The translations under genes were made by a program, and so were the position numbers. This document shows, piece by piece, positions 17,729 to 27,530 of a DNA stretch of 64,000 nucleotides. The notes under the pieces are model-generated. The model did not search any database, was not told the origin of the DNA, and saw nothing but the letters and a program-made list of their open reading frames with translations. Position 1 is the stretch's first letter. Every line of letters begins with the position of its first letter. Location: assembly GCF_022179245.1 (NCBI RefSeq), contig NZ_BPQM01000059.1, positions 62,001 through 126,000 on the forward strand, in the 5' to 3' direction. This DNA is from Methylobacterium gregans. Its GTDB lineage: Bacteria > Pseudomonadota > Alphaproteobacteria > Rhizobiales > Beijerinckiaceae.

Positions 17729-18586
17729 CTACTGCACCTCTGCAAGTAGCCCCAGCACCCGCGCGAGCTCAGCCGCGTTGTCCGACAACAGATCCGTCAC
17801 GTCTCCGACCGCCAACGCCTTCACGTGGCGGCAGCGCATCCCGTGGCGGCCCGCCATGCAGGTGCAGCGCAGGTTCGGGGTGCCGGAGCGCTCGTCCAGC
17901 GTGACCTCGTAGCGGTTGCCCGTGCTGCCCCGCACGGCGAAGCGCAACGGTACGGGCACTGCCGGACGGAAGCTCCGCAGCGCCCGCTCGGCGATCGCCC
18001 CGCGGGCGGGCCGCGGCGGCGGGGGCGAGCCCCCGTCGACCCGGGTGAGCGGCAGGCCGATGGCCTGGGCAAGGCCCCCGATATCCGCGGTCTCCGTCTC
18101 GCGCATCGCCGCGAGCGCGATCTCGGCGCAGGCATAGGCGTCGTCGCCTGCGTCGTGGTGACTGAACCGGATGCCGAGGCGCCCGGCCACCTTGCCGAGG
18201 CCGCAGCCGGCGGGATCCGGAAAGACGCGCCGTGCCACCTGCACCGTGCACAGATAGGCCAGAGGCGGTGCCGGCTGCCCGCAGGCGTGGAGCGAGGCGC
18301 GCAGCACGCCGATGTCGAAGCTCGCGTTGTGGGCGAGGATCGTGCCGGAAGCGAGGTCGGGCATGAACTCGGCCATCACCGCGGCGAAGCCGGGCTGGTC
18401 CCGCACGTCCGCCGGCAGGATGCCGTGGACCCGGATGTTGCCCGGCGCGAAGCGCAGCTCCGGCGGCCGGATCAGCCGGGATTCGCGCCGGACCACGCGG
18501 CCGTCCGCGATCCAGGCGAGGCCGACCGCGCAGGCGCTGTCGCGCCGCTCGTTGGCCGTCTCGAAATCGATCGCGATCGTGGTCAT
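17729..18586 (-). CDS. DnaQ-like 3'-5' exonuclease fused to a SWIM zinc finger
   Basis: 285 residues. The N-terminal half is a DEDDh exonuclease: D7-F-E9, the second aspartate in A-H-N-A-S-F-D, and H-x-A-x-D-D-A-Y-A. It resembles DNA polymerase III epsilon and RNase T-like proofreading nucleases. After a proline-rich linker (around 190-205) the C-terminal quarter carries C-T-C, eight residues, C-R-H, which is the SWIM zinc-binding pattern associated with DNA or protein contacts. The combination suggests an accessory DNA-processing nuclease, not the replicative epsilon subunit. No repair partner is adjacent. Confidence 0.85.
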   Translation of the reverse strand: MTTIAIDFETANERRDSACAVGLAWIADGRVVRRESRLIRPPELRFAPGNIRVHGILPADVRDQPGFAAVMAEFMPDLASGTILAHNASFDIGVLRASLHACGQPAPPLAYLCTVQVARRVFPDPAGCGLGKVAGRLGIRFSHHDAGDDAYACAEIALAAMRETETADIGGLAQAIGLPLTRVDGGSPPPPRPARGAIAERALRSFRPAVPVPLRFAVRGSTGNRYEVTLDERSGTPNLRCTCMAGRHGMRCRHVKALAVGDVTDLLSDNAAELARVLGLLAEVQ

Positions 18587-18771
18587 CGGTGAATCATAAC
18601 CGGGTCGGGGCCGGATCCCGGCCTCTCCCGCAGGATCCGGGCCGAAATGGGGTCAGGGCGCCGGTTCTGTCAGGCCGCAGACGCGCCATGCGCCGGGCGC
18701 CCCGTGCGGCGCGACGGGAACGTGGTATGCGCCCGACCGATCCCCCCCGATCTCGGAAGCCGTCCCCGCCC

Positions 18772-19701
18772 GTGAACGCCATCACGATCATCGTCCCGAT
18801 CTTCGGGATCATCCTGATCGGCTGGGCCGCGGCCGTCGCGGGGCTCCTCTCCGAGCGGGTCAGCGACGGCCTGTCCGAGTACGTCTTCGCCGTCGCGGTG
18901 CCGGCCCTCATCATCGTCACGCTGACGCGGCCGGGGCTCGATGGCGAGATCGCGTGGTCCTACTGGATCTCGTATTTCGGCGGCGCCGGTCTCTCGTGGC
19001 TGGTGGGTTCGCTCATCGCCCTGCGGCGCACGGGCATCGGCCGGCAGGGCGCGATCCTGCACGGCTTCGCGGCGAGCCAGTCCAACACGATCTTCGTCGG
19101 CGTGCCGATGATCCTGCAGGCCTACGGCGACGAGGGCGCCTTCCCGCTCTTCCTGCTGCTGGCCGTCCACCTGCCGATCATGATGGGCTTCGCGACCTTC
19201 CTGCTCGAGGCGGAGGGCGACAAGCCGCTGCTCGTGCGCCTGCGCAGCCTCGCCCTCGTGCTCCTGAAGAACCCGATCTTCGTCTCGCTCCTCATCGGCA
19301 TGGCGCTGAAGGTCCTCCACGTCACGCCCGGCGGACCCGTGAAGGCGATCCTCGACGCCTTCGCCGCCACCGCCTCGACCTGCGCGCTCGTGGCGCTGGG
19401 GGCGGGCCTGCGCCGCTACCGGGTGATGTTCGACCTGCCGGGCGCGCTCGTCGTGGCCCTGCTGAAATGCGTGCTGCACCCGCTCGCCGTCTGGGTGCTA
19501 GCCTTCCACGTCTTCGCGATGCCGCCGGCCTATGCGGGCGTGGCGACCCTGTTCGCCGCGATGCCGGTTGGGATCAACTCCTACCTGCTGGCCATGCGCT
19601 ACAAGACCGAGACCGGGCTCATCGCCGCCTCGGTGCTCGTCTCGACGCTGATCGCGCCGGTCACCACCATCGCGTGGCTCACCCTGCTGGGCCACGCCTG
19701 A
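18772..19701 (+). CDS. AEC family transporter (auxin efflux carrier type)
   Basis: 309 residues from GTG 18772; an in-frame ATG at 18727 would add 15 polar residues. About ten hydrophobic segments are arranged in two halves, with I-F-G-I-I-L-I-G-W near the start and the conserved N-T-I-F-V-G-V-P-M-I and P-V-G-I-N-S-Y motifs of the AEC/MleP family. Members export or exchange small organic acids such as malate or malonate; the substrate here is unknown. It lies divergent from the exonuclease gene and 214 bases ahead of rseP. Confidence 0.85.
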   Translation: MNAITIIVPIFGIILIGWAAAVAGLLSERVSDGLSEYVFAVAVPALIIVTLTRPGLDGEIAWSYWISYFGGAGLSWLVGSLIALRRTGIGRQGAILHGFAASQSNTIFVGVPMILQAYGDEGAFPLFLLLAVHLPIMMGFATFLLEAEGDKPLLVRLRSLALVLLKNPIFVSLLIGMALKVLHVTPGGPVKAILDAFAATASTCALVALGAGLRRYRVMFDLPGALVVALLKCVLHPLAVWVLAFHVFAMPPAYAGVATLFAAMPVGINSYLLAMRYKTETGLIAASVLVSTLIAPVTTIAWLTLLGHA

Positions 19702-19915
19702 GCGCCTGCCCTGGCCCCCGGGCCTGGGAATAGCGGGCAGAGCGTGGGCGGCGCGCGGGGCGGGGGCTCGCCAAGCGTTGTCCGGCGTGCGACGCTCTCT
19801 TCCCCTCGCGCAGGTTTGCGTTGGCCCCCGAGCGTCACGATCTGCTAGAGCGCACGCGGCCGGTACGGCCGTCCGGCCGCCGCGGCGCCCGGTCGAGGTC
19901 TTGAGGATCGACGAG

Positions 19916-21073
19916 ATGGACTTCCTGAACGCGATGGGCGGCACCGCCACCGGCTTCTTCGGCGCGGTGATCCCGTTCCTGATCGTGCTGACCATCGTGG
20001 TCTTCGTCCACGAGATGGGCCATTTCCTGGTCGGGCGCTGGTGCGGCGTGGGCGTCCACGCCTTCTCGATCGGCTTCGGGCCGGAGATCTTCGGCTTCAA
20101 CGACCGGCGTGGCACCCGCTGGAAGCTCTGTGCGATCCCGCTCGGCGGCTACGTGAAGTTCCACGGCGACGTGAACGGCGCCAGCGTGCCCGACCCCGAG
20201 GCGCTCGCCCGGATGAGCCCGCAGGAGCGGGCGACGAGCTTCCCGACCCAGCCGGTCGCCAAGCGCGCCGCGATCGTGGCAGCGGGCCCGATCGCCAACT
20301 TCCTGCTCGCCATCCTGCTGTTTGCCGGCGCGATCTGGCTCGGCGGCCGCTACGAACTTCCGGCCCGCGTCGCCGCGGTCGAGCCGAACAGCGCGGCCGC
20401 CGAGGCCGGCTTCGAGCCCGGCGACCTGATCAAGGCCATCGACGGCCAGCCGGTGCGCGACTTCAACGCGATGTACCGCACCGTCACGGGCAGCGCCGGC
20501 AACACCCTCCTGTTCACGATCGAGCGCGACGGCGCGGAGCGCACCATCACGGCGACGCCGCGCGTGCACGAGGACCGCACCCCCTTCGGCCGCCATCGGG
20601 TCGGGCGCCTCGGCATCCGCTCGCCGAACGGCTCGGAGGCGCGCCTCGTCGAGTACGGCCCGCTGGCCTCGCTGAACCTCGGCGTGCACGAGACCTACTT
20701 CGTGGTCGAGCGGACCTTCTCGTATCTCGGCAAGCTGGCCACGGGCCGCGAATCGGCCGACCAGCTCTCCGGCCCGATCGGCATCGCGCGCGTCTCCGGC
20801 GAGGTGGCCAAGACCGGGGGCGTCGGCGGCCTCGTCGGGCTCGTCGCCCTGCTTTCCGTGTCGATCGGCCTCCTGAACCTCTTCCCCGTGCCGCTGCTGG
20901 ATGGCGGGCACCTGCTGTTCTACGCCTTCGAGGTGGTGCGCGGGCGCCCCTTGAGCGAGCGGGCGCAGGAGATCGGTTTCCGCATCGGTCTCGCCCTGGT
21001 GCTGATGCTGATGCTGTTCGCGGCATGGAACGACATCCTGAACCTCGGCGCCTCCTGGGGGCGCAACACCTGA
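19916..21073 (+). CDS. rseP: Site-2 protease RseP (M50 zinc metalloprotease)
   Basis: 385 residues from ATG 19916. The zinc site H32-E33-M-G-H36 sits in the first membrane span and the third ligand D329 is in L-L-D329-G-G near the C-terminus. One PDZ domain (roughly 140-215) lies between spans; E. coli RseP has two. The enzyme cleaves anti-sigma factors and leftover signal peptides within the inner membrane. It opens an envelope-biogenesis cluster, as in many proteobacteria, though dxr and cdsA, frequent upstream neighbours, are replaced here by an AEC transporter. Confidence 0.95.
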   Translation: MDFLNAMGGTATGFFGAVIPFLIVLTIVVFVHEMGHFLVGRWCGVGVHAFSIGFGPEIFGFNDRRGTRWKLCAIPLGGYVKFHGDVNGASVPDPEALARMSPQERATSFPTQPVAKRAAIVAAGPIANFLLAILLFAGAIWLGGRYELPARVAAVEPNSAAAEAGFEPGDLIKAIDGQPVRDFNAMYRTVTGSAGNTLLFTIERDGAERTITATPRVHEDRTPFGRHRVGRLGIRSPNGSEARLVEYGPLASLNLGVHETYFVVERTFSYLGKLATGRESADQLSGPIGIARVSGEVAKTGGVGGLVGLVALLSVSIGLLNLFPVPLLDGGHLLFYAFEVVRGRPLSERAQEIGFRIGLALVLMLMLFAAWNDILNLGASWGRNT

Positions 21074-21483
21074 CGCGCGGGGCCCGGTCGGCCGGCTCTG
21101 CCATCCGGGCACCGCACCATCGCCGCGTTTGCGCCGCGATGGAGCCCCGGCATCGGGGGCGGCGGAGCCCGGTCGAGGGCCCGGCAAGAGCCTTTGCGAA
21201 TCGTTGACGTGATCGTGTGCCGGCCCGGAAATCTCTTTCGTGGCCGGCATTTACGTGCCGTTTACCCTGTTCGTCGATCCTCCTCAGATCCCGTGCGGCG
21301 TTAAGTGGCGCGAAGGCCACGACCGGGCAAATTCCCCAGGCGAGAGGCCCCGGCGACGTTTGCTTGGCAGGGGAATCCCGTTAAGAGCTACGCTTGGACC
21401 AGGTGGACGGGATGGCCGGACAACGGCTGCCCGTCGGCAGGCGAGAGCACGCTCTCGAAAGAACAACGCGGACGGGCGATTAC
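21074..21483. other. 410-base gap between rseP and bamA
   Basis: No gene is supported on either strand. It contains a small palindrome, GGCATTTACGTGCC, near 21244 and is locally less GC-rich around 21240-21310, consistent with a promoter for bamA. No sigma-factor consensus could be assigned with confidence. Confidence 0.5.
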
Positions 21484-24042
21484 ATGATGTCGATGACGGG
21501 GAAGCGCCGGCGCGAGTCGGTGAAGCGGACCATCGTCCTAGTCGCCGCGACGGCCGGCGTGCTCGCGGGCACCGCCGCCCAGGCGCAGCAGATCGTCGTC
21601 CAGGGCAACCGTCGGGTCGACGCCGACACCATCCGCTCCTACGTCACCGGCACCGCTTCCGGCTCCGCCGAGGAGGCCCGGCGCAACCTGCTCGCCAGCG
21701 GCATGTTCCAGGACGTGAAGGTCGCCCAGAGCGGCGGCCGCACGGTCGTGACGGTGCGCGAGAACAACATCATCAACCGCGTGGTGTTCGAGGGGAACAA
21801 GAAGGTCGAGAAGGCCACTCTCGAGGGGCAGATCGAGGCCAAGTCGCGCGGCGCCTTCAGCCCGGCGGTGGTCAACGCCGACCTGCAGCGCATCAAGGAA
21901 GTCTACCGTCGCGCCGGTCGCGGCACCGCCAAGGTCACCTACCGTACCGTCGACCTGCCCAACGGCACCGTCGACGTGATCTACCAGATCGACGAGGGCG
22001 ACAAGACCGGCATCGTGTCGATCAACTTCGTCGGCAACAACAACTATTCCGAGCGGACGCTCAAGGGTCTGATGACCTCGTCCGAGATGAACCTCCTCAG
22101 CTTCATCAAGACCTCGGACGTCTACGATCCGGATCGCATCGCCAACGACCTCGACCTCGTCCGGCGCTACTACCTGCGCAACGGCTACGCCGATTTCCAG
22201 ATCGTCAACGCCGACGCCCGCTACGTCGAGGGCGAGGAGAAGAGCGGCTGGGTCATCACCGTCACGGTCAACGAGGGCGAGCAGTACCGCGTCGGCGCCG
22301 TGGCGATCGACTCGCGTCTGCCGGGCGTCGATACCGGCCGCCTGCAGGACGAGCTGCGCGCCCAGGTCGGCGACGTCTACAACGCCGAGGACGTCGAGAA
22401 GACGCTCTCGGGCGTCACCACCGACGTGAACCGCCAGGGCTTTCCCTTTGCCCAGGTCCGCCCGACCGGCCAGCGCGATCGCGCCACGCATCAGGTCTCG
22501 CTGGGCTTCGTGGTCGAGGACGGCCCGCGCGTCTACGTCGAGCGCATCAACGTCCGCGGCAACACCCGCACCCGCGACTACGTCATCCGCCGCGAGCTCG
22601 ATTTCGGCGAGGGCGATGCCTACAACCGTGTTCTCACCGACCGGGCCGAGCGCCGGCTGAACGGCCTCGGCTTCTTCAAGAAGGTCCGCTTCTCGAACGA
22701 GCCGGGCTCCTCGCCGGACCGCGTCATCGTGAACATCGACGTCGAGGATCAGCCCACCGGCTCGTTCTCCGTCGCGGGCGGCTACTCCACCCAGGACGGC
22801 ATCATCGGCGAAGTCTCGGTCTCCGAGTCGAACTTCCTCGGTCGCGGCCAGTACGTGCGCGTGGCCGGCACCGGCGGCCAGTACGCCCGCGGCGTCGATT
22901 TCTCGTTCACCGAGCCGTACTTCCTCGGTTACCGGCTCGCCGCTGGCTTCGACGCCTTCTACAAGTACAGCGACCTGACCCGGTACTCGCGCTACGAGAC
23001 CACGGTCTACGGCGGCCAGCTCCGCCTCGGCCTGCCGATCACCGAGGAGTTTGGCGTCACGCTGCGCTACTCGCTCTACAACACCGAGCTGAAGGTGCCG
23101 AACACCCTGCGTCGGCCCTACAATGACTGTTCGGTGCCGATCCCAGGTCTAACGAATCAGTATCCGGCGGGTACCGTCATCAACGGTCAGAACGTGACCG
23201 GCTTCGCGCGCTACCCGGACTGCGCCTACAACGGCGAGGCCTCGATCGCGCTCAAGGGCTCGCAGGGCAACACGCTCACCTCGCTGGCCGGCGTGACGCT
23301 CGCCTACTCGACGCTCGACGTGATCGGTGCGCCGCGCAACGGCTTCTACGCCGAGCTGAAGCCCGACGTGGCGGGTCTCGGTGGCGACTCGAAGTTCTTC
23401 CGCGTCACCGGCGACGCCCGCTACTACAAGGAGCTCTGGGAGGACGTCGTCGGCTTCGTCCGCATCCAGGGCGGCCACATCTCCTCGCTCGACGGCAACC
23501 CGCTGCGCCTGACCGACCAGTTCTTCCTCGGCCCGTCGCTGGTTCGCGGCTTCGCCCCGAATGGCATCGGCCCGCGCGACATCGGCACGACGGACGCCCG
23601 CTCCAACGCAGTCGGCGGCTCGACCTATGTGGGCGGCACGGTCGAGGTCCAGTTCCCGATCTGGGGCATCCCGAAGGATCTCGGTCTGAAGGGCGCGGTC
23701 TTCGCCGACGCCGGCACGCTGTTCGGCTACAACGGCCGGCGCAACTTCGACGTGAACGGCGATCGCCTGATCAACGGCTTCGGTCCCTCGGGCTGTAACT
23801 TCAACACCTTCACGATCGGCGTCGAGCCGGAGTGCCTGAACGTCCGCGACAAGACGGTGATCCGTTCCTCGATCGGTGCCTCGATCCTCTGGAACTCGCC
23901 TCTCGGCCCGATCCGCTTCGACTACGCCTACGCGCTGTCGAAGGACGAGGGCGAGAAGGTCTTCGTGAACGGGGCCTATGCGGGTCGCATCGGCAAGGAT
24001 CAGATCCAGGCCTTCCGCTTCTCGGGCGGCTCGCGCTTCTGA
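21484..24042 (+). CDS. bamA: Outer membrane protein assembly factor BamA
   Basis: 852 residues from ATG 21484 (a second ATG follows directly). A signal peptide ends near A-Q-A-Q-Q. Five POTRA repeats span roughly residues 25-420, with recurrent V-x-G-N-x-R/K-x-x motifs, and a 16-strand barrel occupies the C-terminal half, ending in the terminal phenylalanine needed for barrel insertion. The R-G-F of loop 6 (V-R-G-F-A-P-N-G-I-G-P-R) is present. BamA inserts beta-barrel proteins in the outer membrane. It lies downstream of rseP and upstream of lpxD in the conserved order. Confidence 0.97.
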   Translation: MMSMTGKRRRESVKRTIVLVAATAGVLAGTAAQAQQIVVQGNRRVDADTIRSYVTGTASGSAEEARRNLLASGMFQDVKVAQSGGRTVVTVRENNIINRVVFEGNKKVEKATLEGQIEAKSRGAFSPAVVNADLQRIKEVYRRAGRGTAKVTYRTVDLPNGTVDVIYQIDEGDKTGIVSINFVGNNNYSERTLKGLMTSSEMNLLSFIKTSDVYDPDRIANDLDLVRRYYLRNGYADFQIVNADARYVEGEEKSGWVITVTVNEGEQYRVGAVAIDSRLPGVDTGRLQDELRAQVGDVYNAEDVEKTLSGVTTDVNRQGFPFAQVRPTGQRDRATHQVSLGFVVEDGPRVYVERINVRGNTRTRDYVIRRELDFGEGDAYNRVLTDRAERRLNGLGFFKKVRFSNEPGSSPDRVIVNIDVEDQPTGSFSVAGGYSTQDGIIGEVSVSESNFLGRGQYVRVAGTGGQYARGVDFSFTEPYFLGYRLAAGFDAFYKYSDLTRYSRYETTVYGGQLRLGLPITEEFGVTLRYSLYNTELKVPNTLRRPYNDCSVPIPGLTNQYPAGTVINGQNVTGFARYPDCAYNGEASIALKGSQGNTLTSLAGVTLAYSTLDVIGAPRNGFYAELKPDVAGLGGDSKFFRVTGDARYYKELWEDVVGFVRIQGGHISSLDGNPLRLTDQFFLGPSLVRGFAPNGIGPRDIGTTDARSNAVGGSTYVGGTVEVQFPIWGIPKDLGLKGAVFADAGTLFGYNGRRNFDVNGDRLINGFGPSGCNFNTFTIGVEPECLNVRDKTVIRSSIGASILWNSPLGPIRFDYAYALSKDEGEKVFVNGAYAGRIGKDQIQAFRFSGGSRF

Positions 24043-24060
24043 ACCTGACGGACGGATTGC

Positions 24061-24094
24061 AAAGCGCCGCCCCGGACCCCCGGGGCGGCGCTTT
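24061..24094 (+). terminator. Strong hairpin between bamA and lpxD
   Basis: A perfect 15-base stem (left arm starts AAAGCGCCGCC, right arm ends GGCGGCGCTTT) with loop ACCC lies 18 bases after bamA. The A/T pairs at its base put T residues at the 3' side. It should end or attenuate bamA transcription and separate it from the lpxD operon. Confidence 0.85.
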
Positions 24095-24214
24095 CGTCAT
24101 ATTGGCGCCCCTTTCCACCCGCCTCAGGACCCGGTACGGCGCAGGCCCTAGGCGGAGCCCGGGAGGGACCGCGCTCCCGCCGGCCCGCACCCGGCCCGCG
24201 CGACGGTTCAGAGC

Positions 24215-25267
24215 ATGTCCGACCCTCAGTTCTTCGTCTCTCAGACCCGCCTCAGCCTCGGCGCCGTGGCGGATGCCGCGGGCGTCGCGCTGCCGGCGGG
24301 CGTCGACCCCGACCACTCCGTGACGGGCGCTGCGCCCCTCGACCGCGCCGGCCCGAACGACCTCGCCTACATGGACAACGCCCGCTACGGCGACGCGCTC
24401 GCGGCGACGCGCGCCGGCATCTGCCTCGTCTCGCCGCGCTTTGCTGCCCGCGTGCCCGCGGCAACCGTGGCGCTGGTGCTGCGCGATCCCTATCGCGTCT
24501 ACGCCGCGCTCCTCGGACGCCTGCACCCGGAGGCGCTCCGGCCCAGCTCGCAGTTCGGCGCCCGCGGCGTCGCGCCGGGCGCCCATGTCCACCCGGACGC
24601 GCGGCTGGAGGAGGGGGTGACGGTCGATCCGGGCGCGGTGATCGGGCCGGGCGCCGAGATCGGCGCGGGCTCCGTGATCGGACCGGGCGCGCTGATCGGG
24701 CCCGGTTGCCGGGTCGGGCGCGACTGCTCGATCGGCGCCTCCGCGAGCCTGACCCACACGCTGATGGGCAACCGCGTCATCGTACATCCGGGCGCGCGCA
24801 TCGGTCAGGACGGTTTCGGCTTCGCCATGGGCGCGAGCCACCTCAAGGTCCCGCAGATCGGCCGCGTCATCGTGCAGGACGATGTCGAGATCGGCGCCAA
24901 CACCACGATCGACCGCGGTGCCAGCCGCGACACCGTTGTGGGGGAGGGGACCAAGATCGATAACCTCGTGCAGATCGCCCACAACGTGGTGATCGGCCGG
25001 CACTGCGTGATCGTCTCGGGCGTCGGCATCTCGGGCTCGACCACGCTGGAGGACTACGTCGTCCTCGGCGGCCAAGTCGGCGTCGTCGGCCATCTCACCA
25101 TCGGCCGCGGCTCGCAGATCGCCGGCTCCTCGAACGTCAACCGCGACGTGCCCCCGGGCAGCCGCTGGGGCGGCACCCCGGCCAAGCCCGTGCGCGCATG
25201 GTTCCGCGAGCTGACGACGCTCGCCAAGCTCGCCGAGCGCTCTGGCCGCGACGAGCCGCAGGACTGA
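24215..25267 (+). CDS. lpxD: UDP-3-O-(3-hydroxyacyl)glucosamine N-acyltransferase LpxD
   Basis: 350 residues. The N-terminal uridine-binding domain (1-105) is followed by a left-handed beta-helix of hexapeptide repeats (I-G-P-G-A pattern) from about 115 to 320. The catalytic histidine lies in Q-I-A-H-N-V-V-I-G. It adds the N-linked 3-hydroxyacyl chain in the third step of lipid A synthesis. It begins a run lpxD-fabZ-lpxA-lpxI-lpxB. Confidence 0.96.
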   Translation: MSDPQFFVSQTRLSLGAVADAAGVALPAGVDPDHSVTGAAPLDRAGPNDLAYMDNARYGDALAATRAGICLVSPRFAARVPAATVALVLRDPYRVYAALLGRLHPEALRPSSQFGARGVAPGAHVHPDARLEEGVTVDPGAVIGPGAEIGAGSVIGPGALIGPGCRVGRDCSIGASASLTHTLMGNRVIVHPGARIGQDGFGFAMGASHLKVPQIGRVIVQDDVEIGANTTIDRGASRDTVVGEGTKIDNLVQIAHNVVIGRHCVIVSGVGISGSTTLEDYVVLGGQVGVVGHLTIGRGSQIAGSSNVNRDVPPGSRWGGTPAKPVRAWFRELTTLAKLAERSGRDEPQD

Positions 25268-25396
25268 AGAGCCGGACCGCTCGGTCCTTGAACACGTCCG
25301 GATGTCTTGCCTTCGCGCGGCGTTCTGGACGAAACACCCGCACGATCGACCCATGAACCCGGCCGCATCCGGGCAGCACACAAGGCTTCAGAGGCG

Positions 25397-25861
25397 ATGA
25401 CGGAGACGGTGCAGGAACTCGGCGCGGCGGACATCCAGAAGGTGCTGGAGCTCCTGCCCCATCGCTACCCGTTCCTGATGATCGATAAGATCATCGAGAT
25501 CGACCGCGACGAGAGCTGCATCGGCATCAAGAACGTCACGGTGAACGAGCCCCAGTTCACCGGCCACTTCCCGAACATGCCGGTCTTCCCCGGCGTGCTG
25601 CTGATCGAGGGCATGGCCCAGACCGCGGGCGCGATCTGCTGCCGGCACATCATGTCGGACACGGTCCAGACCAAGCAGGTCTTCTTCATGACCATCGACA
25701 AGTGCAAGTTCCGCAAGCCCGTGGTGCCGGGCGACCAAGTGCGGTTCCACATGAAGAAGCTCAACCAGCGCAAGACCATGTGGTGGTTCCGCGGCGAGGC
25801 CCGGGTCGACGGTGCGCTGGTGGCCGAGGCCGAGATCGGCGCCATGCTGGTGACCGCGTGA
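25397..25861 (+). CDS. fabZ: 3-hydroxyacyl-ACP dehydratase FabZ
   Basis: 154 residues from ATG 25397. Hot-dog fold with L-L-P-H-R-Y-P-F, the catalytic histidine in [11 protein letters not shown] and the catalytic glutamate in L-I-E-G-M-A-Q. It dehydrates 3-hydroxyacyl-ACP during fatty-acid elongation and so competes with LpxA and LpxD for the same substrates, which explains its place in this operon. Its stop overlaps the GTG start of lpxA. Confidence 0.97.
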   Translation: MTETVQELGAADIQKVLELLPHRYPFLMIDKIIEIDRDESCIGIKNVTVNEPQFTGHFPNMPVFPGVLLIEGMAQTAGAICCRHIMSDTVQTKQVFFMTIDKCKFRKPVVPGDQVRFHMKKLNQRKTMWWFRGEARVDGALVAEAEIGAMLVTA

Positions 25862-26676
25862 GCGCCGCCCTGATTCATCCGAGCGCGGTCGTCGAGGACG
25901 GCGCCGAGATCGGCGAGGGCGCCCGCATCGGACCGTTCTGCCATGTCGGGCCACGCGTTGTGCTGGGGGCGGGCGCCGAGCTCGTCAGCCACGTCGTGCT
26001 GGCCGGCAACACCCGCATCGGGGCGCGCACGCGGATCTATCCCTTCGCCTCGATCGGCCACCCACCGCAGGACCTGAAGTACCGCGGCGAGGAGACCACG
26101 CTGACGATCGGCGAAGAGTGCACGATCCGCGAGGGCGTGACCATGAACCCAGGCACCGCGGGCGGCGGCTCGGAGACGGTGGTCGGCGACCGCTGCACCT
26201 TCCTGGCAAACTCCCATGTCGGGCACGATTGCCGGGTCGGCTCGGGCGTCGTCTTCTCCAACAACGTGATGCTGGCCGGCCATTGCTCGGTCGGCGATTT
26301 CGCGATTCTGGGCGGCGGCGCGGCGGTGATCCAGTTCGCGCGGGTCGGCGCGCACGCCTTCGTGGGCGGCCTCTCGGGGCTGGAGAACGACTGCATTCCC
26401 TACGGGATGGTGCTGGGCAACCGGGCCTATCTGTCGGGGCTCAACATCATCGGCCTGCAGCGCCGGGGCTTCGCCCGCGAGGACATCCACACGCTGCGCC
26501 GGGCCTACCGCCTGCTCTTCGCGCCCGAGGGCACGCTGATGGAGCGGGTCGAGGACGTCGCGGCCGAGTTCGAGTCGCACGCGGCCGTCGGCGAGATCCT
26601 CGATTTCATCCGCGCCGGCGGCAAGCGCTCGATCTGCACGCCCCGCGAGGCGCCGACGCCGACGAGCGCGGCCTGA
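25858..26676 (+). CDS. lpxA: UDP-N-acetylglucosamine acyltransferase LpxA
   Basis: 272 residues from a GTG that overlaps the fabZ stop (GTGA). The first two thirds are hexapeptide repeats (V-V-E-D-G-A-E-I-G style) forming a left-handed helix; the catalytic histidine is in H-V-G-H-D-C, and the helical C-terminal domain contains R-A-Y-R-L-L-F. It transfers a 3-hydroxyacyl chain to UDP-GlcNAc, the committed first step of lipid A synthesis, in the cytoplasm. Confidence 0.97.
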   Translation: MSAALIHPSAVVEDGAEIGEGARIGPFCHVGPRVVLGAGAELVSHVVLAGNTRIGARTRIYPFASIGHPPQDLKYRGEETTLTIGEECTIREGVTMNPGTAGGGSETVVGDRCTFLANSHVGHDCRVGSGVVFSNNVMLAGHCSVGDFAILGGGAAVIQFARVGAHAFVGGLSGLENDCIPYGMVLGNRAYLSGLNIIGLQRRGFAREDIHTLRRAYRLLFAPEGTLMERVEDVAAEFESHAAVGEILDFIRAGGKRSICTPREAPTPTSAA

Positions 26677-26681
26677 ACCGC

Positions 26682-27530
26682 ATGGCCGAGAGCGGCACCC
26701 TGGTCCTCGTCGCCGGGGCGGGGCGCCTGCCCGATCTCGTCGCCGGCTCGCTGGAGCGGGCCGGCCGCGCCTACAAGGTGCTGGCCGTGCGCGGTTTCAC
26801 CGAGCGCGCCTTGCGTGCGCGTGCCGACGCCACCGTGGACCTTCTCGATGTCGGCGCGACGCTCGCCATCCTGAAGGCCTGGGGCCCGGCCGTTGTCATC
26901 CCGGCCGGCGGCGTCTCCCGCCCGAGCCCGGCCGCCCTCCTCAACGCGGGCGCGGCGCTCCGCAACCGCGCGGCTCTCCGTGCCATCGCGGGCGGGGGCG
27001 ACGACCGGCTGCTGAGGGGCGTGCTCGCGCTTCTCGAAGAGAACGGCCACCGGGTGCTCGGCGTCCACGAGGCCGCGCCCGATCTGCTCTGTCCGAGCGG
27101 GGTCCTGGGCCGCCATGCCCCGGACGCAGAGGCCGAGCCCTCGATCCGGGCGGGCCGGGCGCTGCTCGCCGCCCTCTCGCCCTTCGATGTCGGACAGGCG
27201 GCGGTGGCGGCCGCCGAGCGGGTGCTGGCCGTGGAAGGCCCCGAGGGCACCGACCGGATGCTCGCCCGCGCCCGCGCGCTCGGGCGCAAGCCCTTCGGCA
27301 GCGGCCGGGCCGCGCCCGGCACCGTGTTGGTGAAGGTCTCCAAGCACGGCCAGGACTTGCGCATCGACCTGCCGGCGATCGGGCCCCGCACGGTGAGGAA
27401 CGCCGCCGCGGCGGGCTGCGCCGGAATCGCGGTTGAGGCGGGCCGCACGCTGCTGATCGACCGGGCCGCGACCGTCGCTGAAGCCGACCGGCGCGGCCTC
27501 TTCCTCGTCGGGCTGGAGGCTCTGTCGTGA
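26682..27530 (+). CDS. lpxI: UDP-2,3-diacylglucosamine diphosphatase LpxI
   Basis: 282 residues. The N-terminus L-V-A-G-A-G-R-L-P-D-L-V and the later G-T-D-R-M-L-A-R and K-V-S-K-H-G-Q-D-L-R-I-D-L-P-A-I-G motifs identify the LpxI (DUF1009) family, which replaces LpxH in most alphaproteobacteria. It hydrolyses UDP-2,3-diacylglucosamine to lipid X and UMP. It starts five bases after lpxA and overlaps lpxB by four bases. Confidence 0.95.
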   Translation: MAESGTLVLVAGAGRLPDLVAGSLERAGRAYKVLAVRGFTERALRARADATVDLLDVGATLAILKAWGPAVVIPAGGVSRPSPAALLNAGAALRNRAALRAIAGGGDDRLLRGVLALLEENGHRVLGVHEAAPDLLCPSGVLGRHAPDAEAEPSIRAGRALLAALSPFDVGQAAVAAAERVLAVEGPEGTDRMLARARALGRKPFGSGRAAPGTVLVKVSKHGQDLRIDLPAIGPRTVRNAAAAGCAGIAVEAGRTLLIDRAATVAEADRRGLFLVGLEALS

